Below are positions 1 through 9,814 of a stretch of DNA of 64,000 nt, in pieces (the stretch's first letter is position 1; each line of letters begins with the position of its first letter). The DNA is from Chamaecrista fasciculata (lineage: Eukaryota; Streptophyta; Magnoliopsida; Fabales; Fabaceae): assembly GCA_003254925.1 (NCBI GenBank), contig QANZ01054389.1, positions 1 to 64,000 of the forward strand. Direction: 5' to 3'. The notes beneath the pieces are model-generated. The model made no database searches, was not told the DNA's origin, and was given only the letters and a program-made list of their open reading frames with translations. The position numbers were made by a program, and so were the translations under genes.

Positions 1-420
1 TTTATCTTTCTTCCTCTCGAAAATATCTCTCTCTCTCCCTATTATATAGGCGTTGGCCTTATTCAAAAAATTTGACCGGCAGAGCCGGTCAAATTTTTTG
101 AAACGCATCGAGTCACGGGCTCAAATTCAGACTGACACCGTGTCAGTCTGAATTCGAGTCACAGAGAATCTGAATTCGAGTCTCTTCTGAAATCGAGTCT
201 CTGTGACTCGAATTCAACGTTTCTTTTTCAAAAAAAAATTCAGCCGGTGCNTTCAGACTGACACGGTGTCAGTCTGAATTCGAGTCCCAGTGACTCGAAT
301 TCAACGTTTCTTTTTCAAAAAAAAATTCAGCCGGTGCCACGTGGCGCCGGCTGATTGGCTGTTGGGACTGATTTCGAGTTGGCCTAGCGCGTATCCCATA
401 TAGGGAAATAAGAAAAAAAA
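1..420. repeat. Hairpin-rich repeat block
   Basis: The first 400 bases are packed with inverted repeats. Positions 62-80 and 84-102 are perfect 19-bp arms around a 3-base loop (AGA). Positions 125-151 and 252-278 are two near-palindromes built on TTCAGACTGACA and its complement, and their centres are reverse complements of each other. Around 330-355 there is a third near-palindrome centred on CACGTG. The stretch ending at 250 is repeated at about 292-337, on both sides of the single N at 251, so part of the repetition may come from an unmerged contig overlap. No coding potential is seen. It may be the end of a transposable element, but I do not recognise the family. Confidence 0.55.
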
Positions 421-1770
421 AACTTATCCCGGTAGATAATTTTTGTTTTTGTATTATACGTATAAAAAAACCCAGATATTCTCATTACTTGGACATACAA
501 CTACATATGGACACACATATATATCAACAAATTGCCACAGTCCAATCTGCATTGTGCCAGCTAGCCCACATTTAGACAAACTTTAGCAGTGACCAATAAA
601 TTTGCTTTCACTCACAAAATAGAGAAGTGAAATGGATTTGTGATGGGTTAATTAGGGTTTGAACTCGTAATAAAAAAAAAATTAGGGTTTGAACTAAAAT
701 TATTTAAATATCTTCTCTTACAAAATTGATGTGACACTTAACAGAAGAAAATTAATATAATATAGACGAAAGATGTCTTAGTAAACATAGCTAAAAATTA
801 AAGTGTCATTATCAAATTTTAAAATTCAAAAATATTAGACACTCTTGATCCAAAATATCTAGGTAATTTAGCCTAAAAATAATTCAAGAATTGGCCAAAA
901 TGGGTAGTGAATGAGTTGAATTTATTCATTTCGATTTTTTTTTATACTTTTGAGACAAATATTAAAAAAGGTTGATTAATCTAAACTTAACAGAAAAATT
1001 AATCATAAAATATCACTTGATGATATTAATATTGATAAATATTATAAAAGTTAACTAAATTTATGTTGATTTATGAATTTGTATTTATATGTTAATATTA
1101 TAATTGTATTTTGAAACTTAATTGTGATTATTTGAAATAGAATTTTATCATATTTAAACTTTTTTCTTTATTATTATTATTAATGAATTAATTTATCACC
1201 TATCTAACTTAATTGAATTCTAATTAAACCACTAAACTTAAACTGATATCTCAACTAAATTTTAAAAGCTTGCTTCCTACTATCAAACCATTATATTATC
1301 AATCGAATCAGTCTATTTATTAACGACAATAACATGCACTAAACAGAATGGACGTAGAAGCAGGGCTTAAAAGTCATACACAACACAAAACGGGAATTGA
1401 CAAAATTATAATATATATTCATAATATATATCATATGTGTTATTATTTTAGATTGTTTATCATGTTAAAGTCACAAAAAAAGTTAATTTTATATTCTAAA
1501 ATTTATGAATATATGTGTATGGATGTCGTACGGGTGTCAGACACAGATACGTGTCTGATACGGCGACACGCTCTGAAAATGAAGTGTCCATGCTTCCTAG
1601 TGTTTTAGCGAGTAGAGTATATGAAACTCAAAAGTCTTTATCCAATTTTAAAATTCAAAGATATTAAATACTCTTCACCCAAAATATCTACATAATTTAG
1701 CCTAAAAACAAAGACAAAACATACAAACAAACGTGATATTAACTTGAACGTGAAAAATAATAATACTAGA

Positions 1771-1996
1771 GTAAAAATACTCTTCGTACCTCTAAAGTAT
1801 GAGATCAGTTTCAGTTGTACCTTTAAAATTTTTTGGATTAATTATACCTTCAATCATTTTTTTGTGTTAATTATCCCCTCAATTTGGAGGTACAATTAAC
1901 TCAAATATGAAACATTGAACATACAATTAATTTAAAAAAATTTTGAGAATATAATTGAAATTGACCTCGTACTTTGAGTACCAGGAGTACTTTTGC
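1771..1996. mobile_element. Short inverted-repeat element (MITE-like)
   Basis: About 225 bp whose two ends are imperfect inverted repeats. The left end starts gtaaaaatactctt and, in reverse complement, the right end starts gcaaaagtactcct. Both continue with matching blocks that read roughly TACCTC-AAAGTA and GAGATCAGTTTCA. The middle has repeated gtacaattaa-type motifs. A similar structure lies at about 40289-40717. No clear target-site duplication is seen, so the superfamily is not assigned. Confidence 0.4.
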
Positions 1997-2766
1997 TTAA
2001 TATTATTTTGCATTGACCGAAACCAGATCGTTGGATCATATCAGGAATTGGACAGTGGTCCAGTCAAAGTCACCTTCAAAATCACCTGATTCAAGAGTTA
2101 GCCAAAATCGGTTGAACTAGTTCATTTTGATCCAGCAACAATGGCGAAAGAGAAGGAGAAGAATTTGAACCCTGAAACACATGTACAGGTGAACAATTTG
2201 AACGTGCAATTACAAAAGCACTATACCAGAAACAGTTTTGAAAATATTTTGGAAGGACGGTACACATTCAAGGAGAGATCTTGAGCTGGATCATTATAGT
2301 AGTCTATCTGTGACTATATTTGCGTGACCCATTCTAGCATTTGAAGTGTTAAGGGATTGTATAATCTAGAAATGAAAATGTAGATCTAGGAGCTTTGGAA
2401 GGTAATGAATGATTGATTGTCTTTGAATTTTGATATAGATGTCTTTTGTTTCCAGAACAGTTGTTTGGAAATGTACATGTTGTAAGTTGTAACTTGTGAC
2501 TGTTTTTGACTTTGGACATGAGTTGTTAACAAAAAAATATATAATGTCAGGACTTTGAAAAACAATATTTTGGCTGATATGATTTACAATATAAAATAAT
2601 CCACTATTAATTAAAAGATACATGAACCTTCTTTATTTAAAAAAAAAAACTTTCTACTTTTTGTTTTTAATTAGAGACATTATTATTATTATTTGACTTA
2701 TCAGCTACATCTAGAATTAAGATATTTTTTATTTATCAAAAAATATAATTAAAATAAGGGTCCTTC

Positions 2767-2793
2767 TAACATGTGCCCTAAGGGCACATGTTA
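2767..2793. repeat. Perfect short palindrome with TAA spacer
   Basis: TAACATGTGCCC at 2767-2778 and its exact reverse complement at 2782-2793 flank the trinucleotide TAA. Two mirrored termini abutting one TAA would fit two Tourist-like element ends sharing a target site, or a small hairpin. The following AT-rich DNA, to about 2925, could be the body of one such element. This is inference. Confidence 0.4.
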
Positions 2794-3767
2794 AAATTTA
2801 TTTTGATTGGTCAAATGAGTTTTTAAATATTAAAAATTATCTTTTAAATGAATTTTCATAGATTTCAAGACATGAGATGCTCTATTAACTAATCAAAATA
2901 AACTTTAAAATAAATTTAAATGAAGCTCAGATCCGCGAAGGATTAATCCTGGATACCTTGGGCAACAAAAAATAAATTTTAAAATATGTCTTAAATCCAA
3001 AAAAAATTGTTTAGCAGAGGGTACCAAAAATGTTTATTTAGAAAGTAATGTTAAGAGCTGATTCAATCCACCTAGAATTCCCCAAAATTCAACCCTTGCA
3101 AGAGGGCATTCACATTCAATATTCAATAATTCAATAATCAATATATAACGTTGTTTCCGATGGCGACGAAATCGTACTTGCGAAATGACACATATACCCA
3201 AAGAACGAAGGAACGGAGGAGAAAGCTTCGTTTTCAGTATTCACCCATCTCTATCTGTTCTTGGCTTTTCGCGTACCCGTTCTATATCATCGAGCCTTCT
3301 TCAGTGCCGACACTTTTGGAAAGTGTTTTTAGGGTTTTTTGTATGGATTTTTCTTCATCATGATCTCTTTGCGGCCCTACCATTAACTTATCCGAAATTT
3401 CCTGGCAAATTTCACTTCTGGTTATGTACAAATTGGTCCGCAGTTTCTTGCACGTTCCTTTCTAATTCTCTGTTCAGGTTTTGTCCGGGTGGGTGTTTCT
3501 TTCAAACCTTAGAAGTGATATTGTTCTAAGGGTTTCACCGGAGAAGAGTTTCAAGTGTCTGTCTATACTTTTGTTCTCTGTTCCTATCGAACTGCGAAAT
3601 TAGGGTTCCTTCCTATTTCTGTGTCATTTGTAAAATGAATTGAGAATCATAAGCAATAGCCTTTTTTGGGTTTCTATCACTTTTACCTTACGTGTTCCTA
3701 TAATCTGTAAAACATCATAACTTAAATGTGCCTGTTGTTTGCTCGTTGCAGTAAATATCTCCTGATC

Positions 3768-3815
3768 ATGGGTTTCAATTCGGTCTATAAATGCTTGCAG
3801 GAGATATTTCCACAG
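3768..3815 (+). CDS. CUE-type ubiquitin-binding protein, exon 1 (partial gene)
   Basis: The ATG at 3768 opens a 16-codon exon, MGFNSVYKCLQEIFPQ, followed by a GT donor (gtagag) at 3816. This start and the VY-x-L-x-x-IFPQ motif match the first helix of the CUE domain in plant proteins of the At5g32440/At1g80040 type (recalled from family knowledge). CUE domains bind ubiquitin. A 5' UTR intron is likely: a pyrimidine-rich tract ends in ttgcag at 3750, just before the leader bases. The exon coding the rest of the CUE domain should follow but is absent before the single-N join at 4226. The gene is therefore split by an assembly break, and the coiled-coil exons continue from 5792. Confidence 0.7.
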
Positions 3816-4225
3816 GTAGAGCTCTTTTATCTTTATGTTGAAAAAATATATCTGCTGTATGTTTTTAATTTGTTATTAGTTGCTCCGTCGGTTTTATTTT
3901 GTTTTGGCCTTTTGAATTGGCGATGTATATTTAATGGGTATTGAGACATTAAACACTTCAAATAGAAGATTATGCATTGGACTTTGTGATCTAGTGTTAA
4001 CATGAAGGTGCATGTTTTGGATGAATAGATATTCAGCTCATTTTCCACCCTAATCTTCTCTTAACGTATGCATTTATTTCTGACTTTTACTGATAGTTAC
4101 ATGGTTCATAACACATTAATACATGATCATTAGAAGACATTTCCTACCTGTAAGAATTGAATATGTGTTGAGAATGCCAAATGCTTGAGAATGAGTCAGT
4201 GATTTGAATCAGATTTCTACCCCGT

Positions 4226-4226
4226 N
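4226..4226. other. Single-N contig join
   Basis: One N separates the intron after exon 1 from a sequence that restarts abruptly inside a later intron. From 4227 the text matches 6739 onward with a constant offset of 2512. This is an assembly seam rather than a base-call ambiguity. Confidence 0.85.
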
Positions 4227-5666
4227 TTAGTATCTTCTATCGATTGATTTTGTTGGTTTGTCCTCCAGATGAGCCAAGCCCTTGAAGTTCGACTACGTGC
4301 AGCAGAAGAGCAGAGGAAAGCAGCTGAGCAGGAAAAGGTGGAAAAGGAGGAGTCTGCAAGGAAGGCTCTTACTGAACAGGAAGCAATCATGGAGAAGGTG
4401 GTTAGAGAGTCAACAAAACTACAGATGGAAGCAGAAGAGAATACAAAGGTAGATATTGTTTCTCTGCCTTCAAACCATTTTATTTGATGGAATATACAAT
4501 CAGCATTTTATGATTCTTATATATTCTCTCTCTTTCTCTCTCCAGTTAAGGGAGTTCCTCATGGACCGTGGACGGGTTGTTGATATGTTGCAGTAAGTTG
4601 TTCTCTGTTTAGAATGAAGTTGTTCTTTACTGTATTTATATTTGAATCTCTTCAAAGTTTCTGTCTGGTTTTATCAAATGCCATTGTACTTCTAATATAT
4701 CAGTGTTACCTTTGCAATGAACTTACATCTGTTTTGAAGGGGGAACGAAATTGAATATCAATTTGTCTTTAGGTTTCTCAAAGTTTTAGTCCTATTGTTA
4801 GCATAGATGGCTTGGGTTCATTGTGTGGATCTGTCTAATATCTGACCAGGTTTTGTTATTGTGATCTCCACGCAATTTCTAACTATTACCTTTCCATGTA
4901 ACTCTGCAGAGGAGAAATTTCTGTTATTTGTGAGGATATCAGGCTTCTAAAAGAGAAATTTGATGCAAATCTTCCGTTGAGCAAATCCTTCACCTCAAGC
5001 CAGACCACTTGTATGTTGGCTTCCTCGGGTTCATCCCACAAAAGCTTGGCATCTGATTTGGGTTCAGATCAGGGTGATTTACCTGAAGCACCCAAGACTA
5101 AGCCAGCGTTCTCAATTGACGAACCGTCCTCCAAAAGTGGATATGTAGAGGAACAAAGCAAAACTGAAGACAAGCTGCTTATCGATGATGAGTGGGATTA
5201 TATCTTCGAGAAAGATGTAGAGTTGAATTCTTCAGCTTTCTAAAAAACCACCAGAAGAACAAAATAGGAGTCCAGCTTTTGTGGATACTAAAGAATAAAC
5301 ATAATGGAAACTCCTTGGATGACATTGGTTTAAATTAGTGAGCTATATGCTTGTTTTATGTTTCAGTCTTTATTTGCTATTTAAAAGTCCATACAGGTAG
5401 CATGGTTATATTAGTACTGTACTTGTTTACATCTAGATGCGGTCGGATGCTGCTACCTTCAGATTTTATGTACAGGAAACATATAGGAGAACCGTTGTAG
5501 TATTTCACTATTTTGTTTATAGCTTCGTCTATTTCTTCATTGATTTCTAGTGGTGTTTGGTTGATGATCTTTATCTCATTTCTATTTAGGGGGTAATTCC
5601 AGAGAAGCAGAACCATACGTGTCAATGTCATTGCTGTGAAATAAATGGTAGTCGAGGTTAGTGGTC
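4227..5666 (+). repeat. Redundant copy A of the CUE-type gene 3' half
   Basis: This 1440-base block corresponds to 6739-8178 at a constant offset of 2512, with no indel. Every ORF in it has an identical counterpart there. It contains exons 4269-4448, 4546-4592 and 4910-5243 of the coiled-coil part plus the 3' UTR, and is bounded by single Ns at 4226 and 5667. It lacks the two preceding exons, so it cannot make the protein alone. Such identity between N-bounded blocks fits a duplicated contig fragment better than a biological duplication. Confidence 0.8.
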
Positions 5667-5667
5667 N
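5667..5667. other. Single-N contig join
   Basis: One N ends copy A. The next block, from 5668, starts in an intron of the same gene that appears nowhere else in the window, so gene order breaks here. Confidence 0.85.
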
Positions 5668-5791
5668 TAAATTTGTTTTATTTTTAACACCAATATAACT
5701 ATAGCATGTTATCTTACAAAATCTGATTTTGATGGCTTTCAATCACTAAGTAACAGTCAATCAGCCTGTTATTTAATTTCTGGTTGTTTAG

Positions 5792-7755
5792 GGGCGAAGT
5801 GAACTGAGTTCATTGACAGGTTCTTGGTACCAATTGTTCCGATCCAATTCTCAAAATTATTTTGACAAAGAGCAAACTGAAGTAGGTTGAGGTTTATAGT
5901 GCTGGAGGTGCAGTAAATGTGTACCTGGTACTCATTAGTAGTTTTATGACTTGTATGAGTATTTTTTTGCCTCTACTTAAGTGGGTCTACTTTGTACATG
6001 TATTTTTATTGGGATAATAACTATAAATCTTCATGGTTTTATAAATTGTGCAAGAGCAAATGGCAGAACGTTGTGGAAGTAGAATAATGATTTTATATGT
6101 TGCCTGGAGATAAGAAATCTGGCGATGTCTGTAAATAAAATTTTTAGTATCTTATTGTCATTTAACAATGATGCAGAAAACCTTATTTTCATCAATGGAA
6201 TCTCTCATCAAGTTAATGAGGGAAGTGGAACTTCAGGAGAAGGCCGCAGAACAAGCCAAAATGGAAGCTGCCCTTGGAGGGTCTGAGATTTTAATCGGAG
6301 TGGAAGAGCTAAAGAAGATGTTGCTGCATGCAAAAGAAGCAAATGACATGGTAGTAATTGTTTTAAAAAATTATGCTTCCAAAAGTTACTAAATTTCCAG
6401 CTTAGTAGTTTTATGTATGATGAACACAATATTTAGCCTCGGCATTTTCTTTTGCAGCATGCAGGAGAAGTTTATGGAGAAAAGGCAATTTTGGCAACTG
6501 AAATGAAGGAACTTCAGTCCCGTTTGCTCAACTTGTCAGATGATAGGGATAAATCACTTGCAATTCTTGATGAGGTGCTCTAATTTTTCTTCTCCTCTCT
6601 ATTGGCTAACGGCACATGATATCTTTTTTGGCATACAATGCTTCTTTTTGGAGTCCTTTTCTGGATCTTCCCTGGGTGCATAATTTCATAGCCTAGCTTC
6701 AATTGTTTAGTGGAGGTGATAGTACTGAAAATTTATTGTTAGTATCTTCTATCGATTGATTTTGTTGGTTTGTCCTCCAGATGAGCCAAGCCCTTGAAGT
6801 TCGACTACGTGCAGCAGAAGAGCAGAGGAAAGCAGCTGAGCAGGAAAAGGTGGAAAAGGAGGAGTCTGCAAGGAAGGCTCTTACTGAACAGGAAGCAATC
6901 ATGGAGAAGGTGGTTAGAGAGTCAACAAAACTACAGATGGAAGCAGAAGAGAATACAAAGGTAGATATTGTTTCTCTGCCTTCAAACCATTTTATTTGAT
7001 GGAATATACAATCAGCATTTTATGATTCTTATATATTCTCTCTCTTTCTCTCTCCAGTTAAGGGAGTTCCTCATGGACCGTGGACGGGTTGTTGATATGT
7101 TGCAGTAAGTTGTTCTCTGTTTAGAATGAAGTTGTTCTTTACTGTATTTATATTTGAATCTCTTCAAAGTTTCTGTCTGGTTTTATCAAATGCCATTGTA
7201 CTTCTAATATATCAGTGTTACCTTTGCAATGAACTTACATCTGTTTTGAAGGGGGAACGAAATTGAATATCAATTTGTCTTTAGGTTTCTCAAAGTTTTA
7301 GTCCTATTGTTAGCATAGATGGCTTGGGTTCATTGTGTGGATCTGTCTAATATCTGACCAGGTTTTGTTATTGTGATCTCCACGCAATTTCTAACTATTA
7401 CCTTTCCATGTAACTCTGCAGAGGAGAAATTTCTGTTATTTGTGAGGATATCAGGCTTCTAAAAGAGAAATTTGATGCAAATCTTCCGTTGAGCAAATCC
7501 TTCACCTCAAGCCAGACCACTTGTATGTTGGCTTCCTCGGGTTCATCCCACAAAAGCTTGGCATCTGATTTGGGTTCAGATCAGGGTGATTTACCTGAAG
7601 CACCCAAGACTAAGCCAGCGTTCTCAATTGACGAACCGTCCTCCAAAAGTGGATATGTAGAGGAACAAAGCAAAACTGAAGACAAGCTGCTTATCGATGA
7701 TGAGTGGGATTATATCTTCGAGAAAGATGTAGAGTTGAATTCTTCAGCTTTCTAA
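5792..7755 (+). CDS. CUE-type protein, coiled-coil and C-terminal exons (copy B, main copy)
   Basis: Six exons join in phase: 5792-5881, 6177-6350, 6458-6574, 6781-6960, 7058-7104 and 7422-7755 (stop). Together they code about 240 residues. The middle is charged and helical, rich in E, K, A and Q (for example LRAAEEQRKAAEQEKVEKEE), typical of a coiled coil. The C-terminus is Ser-rich and acidic and contains DDEWDYIFEKD. This architecture matches plant CUE-domain proteins called ubiquitin system component Cue, a family assignment made from memory. The N-terminal CUE exon is at 3768, and the exon(s) coding the CUE core seem lost in the breaks at 4226 and 5667. The first exon here (5792-5881) is inferred from splice sites and an open phase-0 frame, and is the least certain. 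The role is inferred to be ubiquitin binding; no enzymatic motif is seen. Confidence 0.7.
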
Positions 7756-8330
7756 AAAACCACCAGAAGAACAAAATAGGAGTCCAGCTTTTGTGGATAC
7801 TAAAGAATAAACATAATGGAAACTCCTTGGATGACATTGGTTTAAATTAGTGAGCTATATGCTTGTTTTATGTTTCAGTCTTTATTTGCTATTTAAAAGT
7901 CCATACAGGTAGCATGGTTATATTAGTACTGTACTTGTTTACATCTAGATGCGGTCGGATGCTGCTACCTTCAGATTTTATGTACAGGAAACATATAGGA
8001 GAACCGTTGTAGTATTTCACTATTTTGTTTATAGCTTCGTCTATTTCTTCATTGATTTCTAGTGGTGTTTGGTTGATGATCTTTATCTCATTTCTATTTA
8101 GGGGGTAATTCCAGAGAAGCAGAACCATACGTGTCAATGTCATTGCTGTGAAATAAATGGTAGTCGAGGTTAGTGGTCTCTAGAACACCTTGTGGAGAAA
8201 CAAATAAACAGAGCAGATATGCCTTTAGAACAACGAAGTTTCTTATTGGAAGTGTCCTTCACAACCTCTTGAAAAATCAAGAGCCATGCCATCATGTTTC
8301 TAAAAGGCCTTTTCCTTTTACAGCAATGTT

Positions 8331-8331
8331 N
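8331..8331. other. Single-N contig join
   Basis: Sequence before the N ends with the 3' flank acagcaatgtt, which recurs at about 10379-10389. Sequence after it restarts inside an exon corresponding to 6271. The overlapping ends of two contigs were therefore kept side by side. Confidence 0.85.
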
Positions 8332-9814
8332 CCCTTGGAGGGTCTGAGATTTTAATCGGAGTGGAAGAGCTAAAGAAGATGTTGCTGCATGCAAAAGAAG
8401 CAAATGACATGGTAGTAAATGTTTTAAAAAATTATGCTTCCAAAAGTTACTAAATTTCCAGCTTAGTAGTTTTATGTATGATGAACACAATATTTAGCCT
8501 CGGCATTTTCTTTTGCAGCATGCAGGAGAAGTTTATGGAGAAAAGGCAATTTTGGCAACTGAAATGAAGGAACTTCAATCCCGTTTGCTCAACTTGTCAG
8601 ATGATAGGGATAAATCACTTGCAATTCTTGATGAGGTGCTCTAATTTTTCTTCTCCTCTCTATTGGCTAACCGCACATGATATCTTTTTTGGCATACAAT
8701 GCTTCTTTTTGGAGTCCTCTTCTGGATCTTCCCTGGGTGCATAATTTCATAGCCTAGCTTCAATTGTTTAGTGGAGGTGATAGTACTGAAAATTTATTGT
8801 TAGTATCTTCTATCGATTGATTTTGTTGGTTTGTCCTCCAGATGAGCCAAGCCCTTGAAGTTCGACTACGTGCAGCAGAAGAGCAGAGGAAAGCAGCTGA
8901 GCAGGAAAAGGTGGAAAAGGAGGAGTCTGCAAGGAAGGCTCTTGCTGAACAGGAAGCAATCATGGAGAAGGTGGTTAGAGAGTCAACAAAACTACAGATG
9001 GAAGCAGAAGAGAATACAAAGGTAGCTATTGTTTCTCTGCCTTCAAACCATTTTATTTGATGGAATATACAATCAGCATTTTATGATTCTTATATATTCT
9101 CTCTCTTTCTCTCTCCAGTTAAGGGAGTTCCTCATGGACCGTGGACGGGTTGTTGATATGTTGCAGTAAGTTGTTCTCTGTTTAGAATGAAGTTGTTCTT
9201 TACTGTATTTATATTTGAATCTCTTCAAAGTTTCTGTCTGGTTTTATCAAATGCTATTGTACTTCTAATATATCAGTGTTACCTTTGCAATGAACTTACA
9301 TCTGTTTTGAAGGGGGAACGAAATTGAATATCAATTTGTCTTTAGGTTTCTCAGTTTTAGTTCTATTGTTAGCATAGATGGCTTGGGTTCATTGTGTGGA
9401 TCTGTCTAATATCTGACCAGGTTTTGTTATTGTGATCTCCACGCAATTTCTAACTATTACCTTTCCATGTAACTCTGCAGAGGAGAAATTTCTGTTATTT
9501 GTGAGGATATCAGGCTTCTAAAAGAGAAATTTGATGCAAATCTTCCGTTGAGCAAATCCTTCACCTCAAGCCAGACCACTTGTATGTTGGCTTCCTCAGG
9601 TTCATCCCACAAAAGCTTGGCATCTGATTTGGGTTCAGATCAGGGTGATTTACCTGAAGCACCCAAGCCTAAGCCAGCGTTCTCAATTGACGAACGGTCC
9701 TCCAAAAGTGGATATGTAGAGGAACAAAGCAAAACTGAAGACAAGCTGCTTATCGATGATGAGTGGGATTATATCTTCGAGAAAGATGTAGAGTTGAATT
9801 CTTCAGCTTTCTAA
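8332..9814 (+). CDS. CUE-type protein 3' exons, copy C (probable second haplotype)
   Basis: This copy starts in mid-exon at 8332 and carries exons to 8411, 8519-8635, 8842-9021, 9119-9165 and 9481-9814. It matches copy B at an offset of 2061, changing to 2059 after a 2-base deletion in the last intron. A few substitutions distinguish it: Thr to Ala in the coiled coil, and Thr to Pro and Pro to Arg in the Ser-rich tail. The frame stays open. The low divergence and N-bounded overlap suggest the other allele of one locus, not a paralogue. The 3' flank continues uninterrupted into downstream DNA, so this copy is the one anchored to the right. Confidence 0.7.

Larger units (their letters stand above)
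421..3150. other. Intergenic, AT-rich, no gene seen
   Basis: No ORF here has recognisable protein content; the short ORFs at 1348-1608 and 2366-2623 are low-complexity. The stretch holds a small inverted-repeat element at 1771-1996 and a 12-bp-arm palindrome at 2767-2793. A block near 2930-2975 resembles, in reverse complement, the repeat near 14565-14620. The presumed promoter of the CUE-type gene is at the right end, with a TATA-like run (aatatataac) near 3140-3150. Confidence 0.6.

Noticed and set aside
5377-5742. Antisense ORF of about 85-121 codons, repeated at 7889-8143 and 9948-10202
   Set aside because: It lies opposite the 3' UTR of the CUE-type gene and is repeated only because that block is repeated. 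No family features, and its conservation follows from near-identity of the copies.
6208-6429. Antisense ORFs over the CUE-type gene exons (also 6699-6902, 8760-8963, 8170-8490)
   Set aside because: Shadows of exons coded on the plus strand, with composition reflecting the coiled-coil codons.
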